Positions 44,063 through 52,868 of a stretch of DNA of 57,518 nt are shown here, piece by piece (positions within the stretch are counted from its first letter, which is position 1; every line of letters begins with the position of its first letter). Location of the stretch: NCBI GenBank assembly GCA_027622005.1, contig JAQBZH010000015.1, positions 1 through 57,518 of the forward strand, read 5' to 3'. The notes beneath the pieces are model-generated. The model had not been told where the DNA came from and ran no database searches. It was given only the letters and a program-made list of their open reading frames with translations. The stretch comes from Bacteroidota bacterium. Lineage in GTDB: Bacteria; Bacteroidota; Rhodothermia; Rhodothermales; UBA10348. The position numbers and the translations under genes were made by a program.

Positions 44063-44889
44063 TTCGGGAGTGATTTCCGCTTGGTTAAGTCTATAAAACC
44101 AAGCTCCATGCCTTGCTTCAGAAACGCGACCTGCCCTTCCGATAGGTCGCTCAGTTGTCTTTTCCCAGGTGACAATGCACCTCCCCGTAGTATTTCGTAT
44201 CCCCTCAGCTTACCGGGAACGCCGTCGAAGTCCGTGTCAAATACCGCGCGGGCAATGGTGAGCGCTGCGAGATACGATCCTAGCACGGTCGGATGCGACC
44301 CATCGGGTACGTAGAGTTCCACCTCAAGACTATCTCTAACGGCATCCCACGCGAGTCCAACGGGCGCAACTCGGCTACCAAGTTCGTTTGCAATGGCAAG
44401 ATAAGCGTCAGTGAGAAAGTGCTGATCCGGCCTTTTGTCTCGGCGCGACCATGTCATGTAATAGACGGGCTCGGCGCCAACTTGTCGGATTTCCTTGTCG
44501 AATTTCCGGGCGTACTCCCAGAACAGGTCCGGTTTGTACGGATCCTTTGGATCGTTGGCCCCCAACATACTTTGCTCTTGGAGCACCACGGTGTCCCACT
44601 TTCCCGAGCGAATCTCCTCAAGTGCTTCTCCCACTTCCCAATGGGTTTCCAGAGCGGCACCACCGCCCCCAATAAACTTGACCTCAACCGCAAGGCCCGG
44701 CATTTGAGCCTCGACCACGGCCTTTACCAGTTGAGGCAAGCTGTTATAGTAGGTATAGCTGTTTCCAACAAACAAAACCTTGTGCGGCTGATCTGTGGCA
44801 TGAGCGTAGGACTGCGCGAAGCTACTTGAGGTAGCTAAGCACAGTGCTAGAAGTAGGCCGAGGCGTTGTAGTTTTTGTTGCAGGTTCAT
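44059..44889 (-). CDS. Secreted SGNH/GDSL-type hydrolase
   Basis: A 276-residue exported esterase-like protein from ATG 44889 (the frame opens at 44940 but that part is the end of the upstream gene). Signal peptide to about residue 25 (SSSFAQ). Block I is VLFVGNSYTYYN with the Ser nucleophile (GNS in place of GDS), block II-like Gly in GGGGAALETHWE, VVLQEQSML, and block V DGSHPTVLGSY with the catalytic Asp-x-x-His. Likely deacetylates or de-esterifies a carbohydrate or lipid; substrate unknown. It starts 2 bases after the ExbB-like gene, so they form an operon. Confidence 0.78.
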   Translation of the reverse strand: MNLQQKLQRLGLLLALCLATSSSFAQSYAHATDQPHKVLFVGNSYTYYNSLPQLVKAVVEAQMPGLAVEVKFIGGGGAALETHWEVGEALEEIRSGKWDTVVLQEQSMLGANDPKDPYKPDLFWEYARKFDKEIRQVGAEPVYYMTWSRRDKRPDQHFLTDAYLAIANELGSRVAPVGLAWDAVRDSLEVELYVPDGSHPTVLGSYLAALTIARAVFDTDFDGVPGKLRGYEILRGGALSPGKRQLSDLSEGQVAFLKQGMELGFIDLTKRKSLPN

Positions 44890-44891
44890 GC

Positions 44892-45251
44892 CTAAGCTGC
44901 TGCGGTTACCCGGCGTAGCTGAAACCGAAGTCCAAACCAACAGAAGCCAGAGATTATAAACACGGCCAAGCCAAACTTCATTGAAATGAGAGACACGGCA
45001 TACCCTCCAGCAAACATAGCTGGATTTATCTGGCCGAATATCTGGAGGCCCGATTGCAGTCCAGAAAAGTGCGAATACGCTCCCAAAGCCAGCACTAATC
45101 CTGCGATAATCATAATTGAATTAATGTCTGGCGCTTTTTGGGCATTCGAGCCAAACAGTTTCATGGCGAATAAAACGACGAGTACGGCATTGACGGCGGC
45201 CAATAAAACCATCGGCCATCCGTAGGTCCCTAGCATTCCTATATATTCCAT
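44892..45251 (-). CDS. Short MotA/TolQ/ExbB-like membrane protein
   Basis: A 119-residue protein with three hydrophobic helices (about 10-32, 44-62 and 92-112). The block INPAMFAGGYAVSLISMKFGLAVF resembles the third and fourth segment of the ExbB/TolQ proton-channel family (compare the family pattern of ISPALLAGGL then SMITTLYGL). It lacks the long cytoplasmic domain of true ExbB, so it is a mini form of a kind seen in Bacteroidota. It precedes the SGNH hydrolase by 2 bases. No ExbD partner is nearby. The 273-base gap upstream (45252-45524) has only a short direct repeat (cctttagaaaa). Confidence 0.6.
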   Translation of the reverse strand: MEYIGMLGTYGWPMVLLAAVNAVLVVLFAMKLFGSNAQKAPDINSIMIIAGLVLALGAYSHFSGLQSGLQIFGQINPAMFAGGYAVSLISMKFGLAVFIISGFCWFGLRFQLRRVTAAA

Positions 45252-45524
45252 TTTAAACCTTCTCGATCTGGGTGAAGTGTGGGGCGAATAATGCGTCGCA
45301 CTACATGAGCCTTTAGAAAAGAGGCCCTTTAGAAAAAGATACTAAAACGCTTCCTGACTAAATCAGATCGCGCCTCACGGCAGCTTTCAGGTAAAGGGAC
45401 AAACGTACTCGCTCAAGGTTGCTCGAAAGCTTCATTTGACATGTGAGTGAGATTGGGAACCATTCGGTTCTGAATCCAGTTTTTCGCAAACGTGAACTAA
45501 CTCAACCTCATAGGTATTAATAGC

Positions 45525-47201
45525 ATGTACTCACGGATAGGCGCACTTTCTCTTCTGTTATTTCTAGTTCCAGTCGCTTTGGGACAGTCATTTTCTGGTG
45601 ATTATCGGGACAGCTACCCCAAAAATCCGGGAATCGACATTCTGAATTATGTATTTGAACTGTCCTTTACGGACGATTCAGATAATATTTCTGGTTTAAC
45701 CACGGTCGAAGCTAGGTATCTGACGGCTGGCCAAAGCGAATTAAGGCTTGACCTCATCAACAAGTCTGATGTTTTGTTAGGAAAAGGAATGACCGTTAAC
45801 GACGTTAAGATGAATGGGAAATCGTTGTCGTTTCGGCATGAAAAAGACCAAATATTTATCAATTTGGGCAGAACTAGTAAGGCAGGGGAGATCGTGAAAG
45901 TGTCAGTTGCCTACAATGGCATATCTAATTCAGGATTAAAAATTGGCACCAATAAGCATGGTGACCGAGCCTTTTTTAGCGACAACTGGTCAAGTCGCGT
46001 GAGGAATTGGCTCCCAACGGTCGACCATCCTTCGGACAAAGCCATGAGCGAGTTTAAAATCACCGCTCCGGACCACTATTTAGTGGTATCTAACGGGCTT
46101 TTGATGGAAGAATTGAGCAATGGCGATGGTACCAAATTCACCCATTGGAAAAACTCCGTTCCGATTGCTACGTGGCTTTACTTGTTGGGCGTCGCGGATT
46201 TTGCCGTTCAATATGTCGACGAGTTTGACGGAAAGTCGATTCAGACTTGGGTGGCCCGACAAGACCGAGACGCCGGCTTTTATGACTTTGCGGAGCCCAC
46301 CAAAAAAGTTTTAGCCTACTACACCGATTTGATTGGACCGTATTCCTACGAGAAGTTGGCTAATATTGTCTCTAACGCCACAAGTGGAGGTATGGAGGCC
46401 GCATCAGCCATCGCGTATTCCGAAGCTAGCATCACCGGAGACCGGAGCCGCCGTTGGCAACACGTCATTATCCACGAAATTGCGCACCAATGGTTTGGAA
46501 ACGCGGTTACCGAAGCTGACTGGAACGACGTATGGTTGAGTGAAGGATTTGCTACCTATTACACGTTGCTCTACAGAGAACACGCATATGGTCGCGATGA
46601 CTTTATGGATGGAATAAAAGACGCGAGAAACCGGGTCGTCAACTTCTATAAGGACGATTATGACTTTACGATCGTTCGAGATTACCTAGAAGACCTAAAC
46701 GATATATCTGGTGCGATGATGTACCAGAAGGGTGCTTGGATCCTTCACATGCTGCGCGAACGAATCGGAATTGAGGCTTACAACGCGGGAGTTCGTAGTT
46801 ATTACGCGGAATATCAGGACAAAAATGCCAGATCAGCTGATTTCATTCGCCACATGGAAGAAGCATCAGGGCAGAAGCTACAAGGATATTTTAGTCAGTG
46901 GCTGCGCCAGGGCGGGCTTCCGCATATTGAAGCCGATTGGAATGTGAATGCAGGAAAGGTTAAAATTTCGCTTCGTCAGACGCAAGAAAAGGTTGTGTTT
47001 GATATCGAAGTAGACGTACGGATGGTTTTTGAGGATGGTACGACGCAGGATATAGCCGCGGTAAAAATGCCGGTTAAAAACGGCGCTGTATCGGTGGCTG
47101 AATACACTATTACGACGGATAAAACGCCCGTAGAGATGATTATCGACCCGCACACTCGTTTGCTAGCCACTTGGAATATCACAGGCAATAAGACAAAGTG
47201 A
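45525..47201 (+). CDS. Secreted M1 family aminopeptidase
   Basis: A 558-residue exported zinc aminopeptidase (signal peptide 1-20, ends ALGQ). SGGMEAASAIAYSE near residues 287-300 is the exopeptidase motif (GxMEN variant GGMEAA), and HEIAHQWFGN near 318-327 with WLSEGFATYY (Glu ligand about 19 residues on) is the zinc site; a conserved Tyr near 400 is likely in AMMYQKGAW. It is shorter than the 850-residue APN type and lacks the large C-terminal domain. Its stop TGA overlaps the GTG of the aconitase X gene, so both are translated together. Confidence 0.88.
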   Translation: MYSRIGALSLLLFLVPVALGQSFSGDYRDSYPKNPGIDILNYVFELSFTDDSDNISGLTTVEARYLTAGQSELRLDLINKSDVLLGKGMTVNDVKMNGKSLSFRHEKDQIFINLGRTSKAGEIVKVSVAYNGISNSGLKIGTNKHGDRAFFSDNWSSRVRNWLPTVDHPSDKAMSEFKITAPDHYLVVSNGLLMEELSNGDGTKFTHWKNSVPIATWLYLLGVADFAVQYVDEFDGKSIQTWVARQDRDAGFYDFAEPTKKVLAYYTDLIGPYSYEKLANIVSNATSGGMEAASAIAYSEASITGDRSRRWQHVIIHEIAHQWFGNAVTEADWNDVWLSEGFATYYTLLYREHAYGRDDFMDGIKDARNRVVNFYKDDYDFTIVRDYLEDLNDISGAMMYQKGAWILHMLRERIGIEAYNAGVRSYYAEYQDKNARSADFIRHMEEASGQKLQGYFSQWLRQGGLPHIEADWNVNAGKVKISLRQTQEKVVFDIEVDVRMVFEDGTTQDIAAVKMPVKNGAVSVAEYTITTDKTPVEMIIDPHTRLLATWNITGNKTK

Positions 47202-48484
47202 TTTCCGATTTAGCTGGTTTCGAGACCCATTTAACACCCTATGACCGGGCTGTCCTCGAAGGAGAAGAGGGAAAAGCCGCCCAGATGGCTATGCGTATTT
47301 TATACCGAATGCTTCCCGTTTATGGGGTAGATCGGTTTATGGATATTAGCGCGGCCCACATTGATTCGACGGTTTATATGGGCATTGCGACCATGGAATA
47401 TGCCGAGCGATTGGCGGCTTTGGGGGCAAAAGTCCGCGTACCTTCGACGCTTAATGTGAGCGGCGTCGACGAGTACGGGTGGGAAGACTGGGAAGTGCCC
47501 CCCGAAGTGGCAGGTAACGCCATTCGGCAGATGAAGGCTTATGAAGCCATGGGGTGTATTCCGACGTGGACCTGTGCACCTTACCAAACCGACCATGCGC
47601 CGGTTTTCGGACAGCAAATTGCGGCCGGGGAATCGAATGTGATTGGATATTACAATTCGGTAATTGGCGCGAGGACCGAACGCTACCCGGATTTGCTGGA
47701 CATTTGTGCTGCGATAACTGGCAGAGTACCTGCGGCCGGCCTGCACTTGGATGGAGGGCGCGCGGGCACGGCGCTTCTTCGATTGAAAGGTATCCCGCGC
47801 GCCCTCCAAGAGGACGACGCGTTTTATCCGGTGTTGGGTCACTTGCTAGGAAGAAAAGCCTCCGATGGAATTCCTGTCGTCGAAGGACTGGACGTTCAAC
47901 CGAATGCCGATCAGTTGAAGGCTGTGTGCGCTGGGGGTGCATCCTCCGGAGCCATCGCCCTGTTTCATCTAGTTGGAATTACGCCGGAAGCACCGACGGT
48001 AGCCGCGGCGTTTCAAGGGAAGGTGCCTACCGAATTTATTGAAATTGGCATGGCCGATGTTCGACAGGCATACCAAGAGCTTTCGACGTCCCAGGGAGCT
48101 AAACTGGATCTAGTTGTGCTAGGAAGTCCCCACTTTTCGGTAAACGAATTCAAGGCATTGGCGCCCCTTATGATGGGCAAAAAGCGGCATCCGGACGTAG
48201 AGTTTTTGATCACGTGTAGCCGCGCGGTTCGAATGATTGCTGAACATGTTGGACTTCTGGCACCGATTGAAGCATTCGGAGCCAAAATCACCGTGGATAC
48301 CTGTCCTTTGACGTCCCCTATGCTACCCCCCCGGATCAAACATCTCATGACCAATTCGGCCAAGTACGCCTACTATTCACCCGGGCTCTTAAACGTGGAT
48401 GTGACCTACGGTCGTCTCAGCGACTGCGTCCAATCGGCTGTTTTAGGCAGAATTGAGCGGGAGGAGGGATTATGGCGCGCGTAA
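47198..48484 (+). CDS. Aconitase X, large (catalytic) subunit
   Basis: A 428-residue protein starting at GTG 47198, overlapping the aminopeptidase stop as GTGA. It belongs to the AcnX (DUF521) branch of the aconitase superfamily: MDISAAHIDSTVYMG, STLNVSGVDEYGW, PTWTCAPYQTDHAP, GARTERYPDLLDICAAITGR and VDTCPLTSPM carry the conserved Ser/Cys/Arg residues. Known activities are cis-3-hydroxy-L-proline dehydratase in bacteria and mevalonate-5-phosphate dehydratase in archaea. The small subunit is separate and follows with a 13-base overlap (type II arrangement). A proline-derivative substrate would fit the peptidase neighbour, by inference. Confidence 0.85.
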   Translation: MISDLAGFETHLTPYDRAVLEGEEGKAAQMAMRILYRMLPVYGVDRFMDISAAHIDSTVYMGIATMEYAERLAALGAKVRVPSTLNVSGVDEYGWEDWEVPPEVAGNAIRQMKAYEAMGCIPTWTCAPYQTDHAPVFGQQIAAGESNVIGYYNSVIGARTERYPDLLDICAAITGRVPAAGLHLDGGRAGTALLRLKGIPRALQEDDAFYPVLGHLLGRKASDGIPVVEGLDVQPNADQLKAVCAGGASSGAIALFHLVGITPEAPTVAAAFQGKVPTEFIEIGMADVRQAYQELSTSQGAKLDLVVLGSPHFSVNEFKALAPLMMGKKRHPDVEFLITCSRAVRMIAEHVGLLAPIEAFGAKITVDTCPLTSPMLPPRIKHLMTNSAKYAYYSPGLLNVDVTYGRLSDCVQSAVLGRIEREEGLWRA

Positions 48485-48897
48485 TTCAAGGTAAAACGAT
48501 CATCGCTGGGAAAGCCTCAGGTATTGCGTTGGCCAGCTCAGAACCGGTTAGTTTCTGGGGCGGATACGATCAGGTTACCGGTGAAATTATTGACCGAAGA
48601 CACCCGCTTTCGGGGCAAATTGCCGCCGGACGCATCCTGGTCCTTCCTTACACCCGGGGGTCCAGTACGTCGACCGCCATTTTGCTCGAGTCGGTTCGAG
48701 CAGGCGTAGCCCCTGCTGGCCTCATTACGGATCGACCCGACATCTTTCTGGCATTGGCTTCCGTTGTCGCGGACGAAATGTACGAAAGCAGTTTTCCGAT
48801 GGTCGCCATAAAACGGAGCGACTTTGACTCCATCCAAACCGGAGACCACATTGAGATCGATGGCTCCGGTCACATCCGGGTTCTCGAACCTTCTTGA
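48472..48897 (+). CDS. Aconitase X, small (swivel) subunit
   Basis: A 141-residue DUF126 protein. It opens VIQGKTIIAGKASGIALASSEPVSFWGG and has LPYTRGSSTSTAILLES, with the conserved catalytic Ser region of AcnX small subunits, then ITDRPDIFLALASVVADEMY. The ATG at 48472 lies 13 bases inside the large-subunit gene, so the two subunits should be made in equal amounts. The gene ends 25 bases before the convergent apbE gene. Confidence 0.85.
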   Translation: MARVIQGKTIIAGKASGIALASSEPVSFWGGYDQVTGEIIDRRHPLSGQIAAGRILVLPYTRGSSTSTAILLESVRAGVAPAGLITDRPDIFLALASVVADEMYESSFPMVAIKRSDFDSIQTGDHIEIDGSGHIRVLEPS

Positions 48898-48922
48898 GGC
48901 CAGAGGTATGTTTCGTGGCCGC

Positions 48923-49921
48923 TTACAACAATTGCAATCGACCGCGAAGGACTCGGGAGACGTAATGACTTCCGTCGGCATAGATCCAAAACCCTCCAAC
49001 ATCGGGTAAGGATTCTATAAGAGCTTGTGCTGCAAGAGGTTGCATGATAGAAGTCGCGGTCGCCAATCCATCCGCCGTCATCGCATCGGGTGCGGTGATG
49101 GTCGAACTGACCACGTGGTTGACTGGTTTTCCTGTTTTGGGATCCATCAAATGAGAGACCTCTTTACCATCCACCATCTTCTTTTGCACGTACGTACCTG
49201 AAGTTGCGGCTGCTTCGTTCTCTAACTCTACCGTTGCAATGAGCTGATTTTCTCGGAACGGATGCCGAATGCCGACTTTCCACAGACGATCTGGATCGGG
49301 CCGTCCCATCGCGAACAAATCCCCTCCGGCGTCTAATAAGGCGGTGTGCACGCCATGGGCGCGAAGTGTCGATATGGCTTCGTCAACGCCATATCCCTTT
49401 GCAATCCCACCAAAATCGGCGCCAAACCCCGACTCTACAATACGGACTCGTTCGCCACGCACTTCCAGTTTGGAAAAATCGATGCGGTCCAAATCTGAAA
49501 CGCTACCAGGAATGAACCCAAAGCGTCGCATGGCCGGAAGAACAGTTACGTCCAACGCACCAAATGTTATCTCGCTTAGTCTGCCAGCCGCACGAGAGAC
49601 TTCCACTAGTTCGCGCCCCGATTGCCATGCTCCCGGAGAGTTATTCATGATCATGAGCGAACTATCCCCACCATGTGCCGAGAGGAGTGAATCGACTCGA
49701 TATAGTGACTGAAAAGCTGCTTCCACATGAGCGGAATCGAACATTTTCGTAGGGATAGACACCCCGATCGACGTCCCCATGGACCTCGTCGATCGGTGAA
49801 CTAAGTCGGTATGCGGACTCCGCGTGGCAAATGCCCAAGTCGGTGCTGTGCCCATCAGCGCCAATCCGCCCAATGCTTTGCTGACATCGACCAGAAACTG
49901 TCTTCTGTTGGGTAATTTCAT
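48923..49921 (-). CDS. apbE: FAD:protein FMN transferase
   Basis: A 332-residue exported flavin transferase from ATG 49921; the frame is open to 50044, but the extra 41 residues have no family match. The N-terminus NRRQFLVDVSKALGG then LALMG looks like a Tat or lipoprotein-type signal with twin Arg. Conserved blocks: STRSMGTSIGVSI, GADFGGIAKGYGVDEA, DAGGDLFAMG and DAMTADGLATA (Mg/FAD site). It attaches FMN to Thr/Ser of extracytoplasmic flavoproteins; no target such as Rnf, NqrC or an FMN_bind protein is visible in the window. It is divergent from the PhoD-like gene. Confidence 0.85.
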   Translation of the reverse strand: MKLPNRRQFLVDVSKALGGLALMGTAPTWAFATRSPHTDLVHRSTRSMGTSIGVSIPTKMFDSAHVEAAFQSLYRVDSLLSAHGGDSSLMIMNNSPGAWQSGRELVEVSRAAGRLSEITFGALDVTVLPAMRRFGFIPGSVSDLDRIDFSKLEVRGERVRIVESGFGADFGGIAKGYGVDEAISTLRAHGVHTALLDAGGDLFAMGRPDPDRLWKVGIRHPFRENQLIATVELENEAAATSGTYVQKKMVDGKEVSHLMDPKTGKPVNHVVSSTITAPDAMTADGLATATSIMQPLAAQALIESLPDVGGFWIYADGSHYVSRVLRGRLQLL

Positions 49922-50153
49922 TGGGGATGACGGTTTTCCGAAAATGAATGAAGGCGAACCACCCAGAAAGGATCGATTGAAAACGGGTAGTGCGTCGGCG
50001 GCCGAGGTCAATTTAAGCAAACAGAGTGAATCAAAAGTTTTCAACGCCCAAAAGAATTACAAGCCGAGTAAGTCTCTTTTTGCCACCTACGGATTTCTTT
50101 TTTCAGGTCTACTGTTCGTACCATTCAGGACCGCACGCACAAACCGAGAACTC

Positions 50154-52829
50154 ATGAGAATATTCTCTTTGATGGGGCTGATCTTAATAGCGATCGCCTG
50201 TTCAGCTCCCGAAAACGCTATTGAAATTCAGTTTGCCGATTCACCAGACCGCACGTGGATTGGTCCTCAATTTTATGCCAATCGCATGTTGGACTGGGAG
50301 TTACGCGGAGGAAGACTTCAGAGTATAGAAGGCCGGGCGGCGAAACCCATGCGGACCGTTCATCTTTTGACCCGCTATTTGATGGAGGAGGAAGGAAGCC
50401 TCAATATGAGCGTGGTTACGGGTGCGGTTAACACCCCGGATCAAGCTTCGGATAGCACGTGGACCGGATTTCTGGTTGGTGCCGGCGGAACTGACGTGGA
50501 CTACCGTATTTCGGCCATGGTTCATCACTGGCCCGCTCCCGGCGGTGGCCTATTTGTCGGGATTGATGGGACGGGACACATTGTGGTGCGCGACAACGAA
50601 AATCCTGATGCAGAACGGTCTGCAAGGGCAGATTTTACCACGAAGGCTTGGCCGTTGATCGAATCCAAGGAGTCGGAAGGAAAGGTGCTTGATATTTCTC
50701 GAGTAGGCCTACGGGTCATGTCGACGCCGAACGAAGGAACGTACTCGATGGTGGTCGAAGCTTTCGACCCGGATTCCGAGGCAATTTTATCCCACGCTGT
50801 CTACCAAGGACTCGACCCTAAATATTTTAGCGGTAGCGTGGCCCTGGTTTCCCATCGCAGCCCGTCGTCCGAAGGCGCAGGGTACTGGTTTGATCATTGG
50901 ACGGTCGAAGGCTCGAAAGTCGTTAAGGACGAATCGCGGGCCTTTGGGCCCGTGTTGGGCGTCCAGTACACGGTGAGCGAGGGTATTTTGAAGATGACCG
51001 CTCAAATGGGACCCCTAGGCCCCGACGATGCTAAGGTGGCCGACCTCCAGATTCAGCAGGGATCTACTTGGAAAACGATTGCCTCGGGTGAATTGGACAC
51101 CAACGGATATACCATTGGTTTTAGGGTCGAAGATTGGACCGAACCTGCGGATACTCCTTTTCGGGTGATGTATTCGCTTTGGGAGGGCCCGACGCCCGTG
51201 ACCCACTACTATGACGGCACAATTCATTCCCAGATTAGTGGAGACGAGTTCGTCCTAGCAGCGCTCAATTGTCAGCACATTGCGGGTGGGGATGGATCCT
51301 GGACGCACGAAAATTTTTGGTGGCCGCACGCCGATATGGCGGATGCAGTGGCTTATCACAAAGCTGATATGTACTTCTTTGCCGGGGACCAGATCTATGA
51401 AGGCGGCCTGGAAGGCATCGTTCGGGCCCCTGCTGACACCGCCATTTTGGACTATTTGTCCCACTGGAATCGGTTTTTATGGGCATTTGGAGACCTGACT
51501 CGGCATCGACCAACCGTTACCATTCCGGACGATCACGACGTGTACCATGGGAATGTGTGGGGAGCAGGCGGGAAATCAGCAGAAGGACCATTCAACCCTG
51601 CGGCTGATAATGGGGGGTATATCGAACCGGCTGAATTTGTCAACGCCGTGCACCGCACGCAGAGTTCGCATCTACCGGATCCGTACGATTCAACCCCGAT
51701 TGAGCAGGGTATTTCTGTTTATTACACCAATATGGAATTTGGCGGTGTTTCCTTTGCGATTTTGGCGGACCGCATGTTCAAAAGCGCTCCGCGGACTTTG
51801 CTTCCCGCGGCAAAAATAGTCAATGGATGGCCCTCTCAGCCGGGTTGGGATGCGGCCAAAAGCGGCGACCACAAGGGCGCCGTGCTGCTTGGCGACAGAC
51901 AGCACGAATTTTTGGACGATTGGGTAAAAGATTGGGGGACAACGACTTGGATGAAAGTCTTTTTGTCTCAAACCCTCTTCGCCAACGTGGCGTCTATTCC
52001 CGAAGGAGACATGAACGGGTCGGTCATCCCTGGATTAGCTATCCCACCACCCGGTGAAGTGGTTAAAGGCTACAAGAAAGCCATGGATATGGATTCAAAT
52101 GCTTGGCCTCAGTCCGGGCGCAACCGGGTGGTTCGGGATATCCGAAGGGCGAGGGCCTTCCACGTGGCGGGAGACCAGCATTTGGGCAGCACCGTTCAGT
52201 ATGGGGTGGACGCTTTCGCAGACGCGGGATATGCTTTCGTGGTGCCTTCCATCGCCAATATTTGGCCCCGCCGGTGGTTTCCGCCCGAAATCAGCCCGAC
52301 CAGAGACCCGAACAAGTCGTGGTACACGGGGGATCATCTGGACGGTTTTGGCAATCACATGACGGTGTTGGCCGTCGCCAATCCGGTCGATTCCGGCCAA
52401 AAACCGAGTGCGCTTTTCGATCGAACACCTGGGTACGGGATTATTCGGATGAACAAGGTGACGCGCGATGTGGTGTTTGAAGCGTGGCCCCGATGGGTAA
52501 ACCCAACTGACCCCGGAGCGAAGCCCTATTCCGATTGGCCCATCTCGTTTAATCAAACAGACGGCGACGGGCGGCAGATGGCAAACTACCTGGTGACCCT
52601 GGAATATCCCGAAGGAATGGCCCCGGCCATTGAAGTCATCGATACAACCCTGGGAGATCACGTTTATACGTTTCGGCCCGCGGGCACCTCGTACAAACCA
52701 CCCATTTACGATGACTCCCACGACTATCAGATGACTATAACCTATCCGGATGGCGTATCCATGACGTACGCGTATCCAAGAGGACGATATCCTTCGTCGG
52801 ACGTGATTAAATCATCTCTGGCCAACTGA
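50154..52829 (+). CDS. Large PhoD-like metallophosphatase lipoprotein
   Basis: An 891-residue lipoprotein from ATG 50154 (lipobox IAIAC, Cys16). A longer frame back to 49824 runs antisense to apbE and lacks a signal, so it is rejected. Residues 25-270 look like a LamG/concanavalin-type beta sandwich (WELRGGRLQSIEG, SGSVALVSHRSPSSEGAG). The PhoD phosphatase/phosphodiesterase domain follows from about 360: ALNCQHIAGGDGSW, ADMYFFAGDQIYEGG, DDHDVYHGNVWG and RAFHVAGDQHLGS carry the metal ligands. It is nearly twice the length of a typical PhoD. A related phosphatase-type lipoprotein follows after 39 bases. Confidence 0.8.
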   Translation: MRIFSLMGLILIAIACSAPENAIEIQFADSPDRTWIGPQFYANRMLDWELRGGRLQSIEGRAAKPMRTVHLLTRYLMEEEGSLNMSVVTGAVNTPDQASDSTWTGFLVGAGGTDVDYRISAMVHHWPAPGGGLFVGIDGTGHIVVRDNENPDAERSARADFTTKAWPLIESKESEGKVLDISRVGLRVMSTPNEGTYSMVVEAFDPDSEAILSHAVYQGLDPKYFSGSVALVSHRSPSSEGAGYWFDHWTVEGSKVVKDESRAFGPVLGVQYTVSEGILKMTAQMGPLGPDDAKVADLQIQQGSTWKTIASGELDTNGYTIGFRVEDWTEPADTPFRVMYSLWEGPTPVTHYYDGTIHSQISGDEFVLAALNCQHIAGGDGSWTHENFWWPHADMADAVAYHKADMYFFAGDQIYEGGLEGIVRAPADTAILDYLSHWNRFLWAFGDLTRHRPTVTIPDDHDVYHGNVWGAGGKSAEGPFNPAADNGGYIEPAEFVNAVHRTQSSHLPDPYDSTPIEQGISVYYTNMEFGGVSFAILADRMFKSAPRTLLPAAKIVNGWPSQPGWDAAKSGDHKGAVLLGDRQHEFLDDWVKDWGTTTWMKVFLSQTLFANVASIPEGDMNGSVIPGLAIPPPGEVVKGYKKAMDMDSNAWPQSGRNRVVRDIRRARAFHVAGDQHLGSTVQYGVDAFADAGYAFVVPSIANIWPRRWFPPEISPTRDPNKSWYTGDHLDGFGNHMTVLAVANPVDSGQKPSALFDRTPGYGIIRMNKVTRDVVFEAWPRWVNPTDPGAKPYSDWPISFNQTDGDGRQMANYLVTLEYPEGMAPAIEVIDTTLGDHVYTFRPAGTSYKPPIYDDSHDYQMTITYPDGVSMTYAYPRGRYPSSDVIKSSLAN

Positions 52830-52868
52830 TTCCTCATTACCCGACAACCCAACGATTCGAAAGCCATC

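Noticed and set aside
44081-44829. Several plus-strand frames over the SGNH hydrolase
   Set aside because: They are shadows of a minus-strand gene with a signal peptide and catalytic motifs.
47554-48042. Arg/Cys-rich 162-residue frame inside the aconitase X large-subunit gene
   Set aside because: It lies in another frame of a clear gene and has no ribosome-binding site or motif.
49824-50153. N-terminal extension of the PhoD-like protein to a 1001-residue frame
   Set aside because: It runs antisense through the start of apbE, and the ATG at 50154 gives a clean lipoprotein signal (Cys16).
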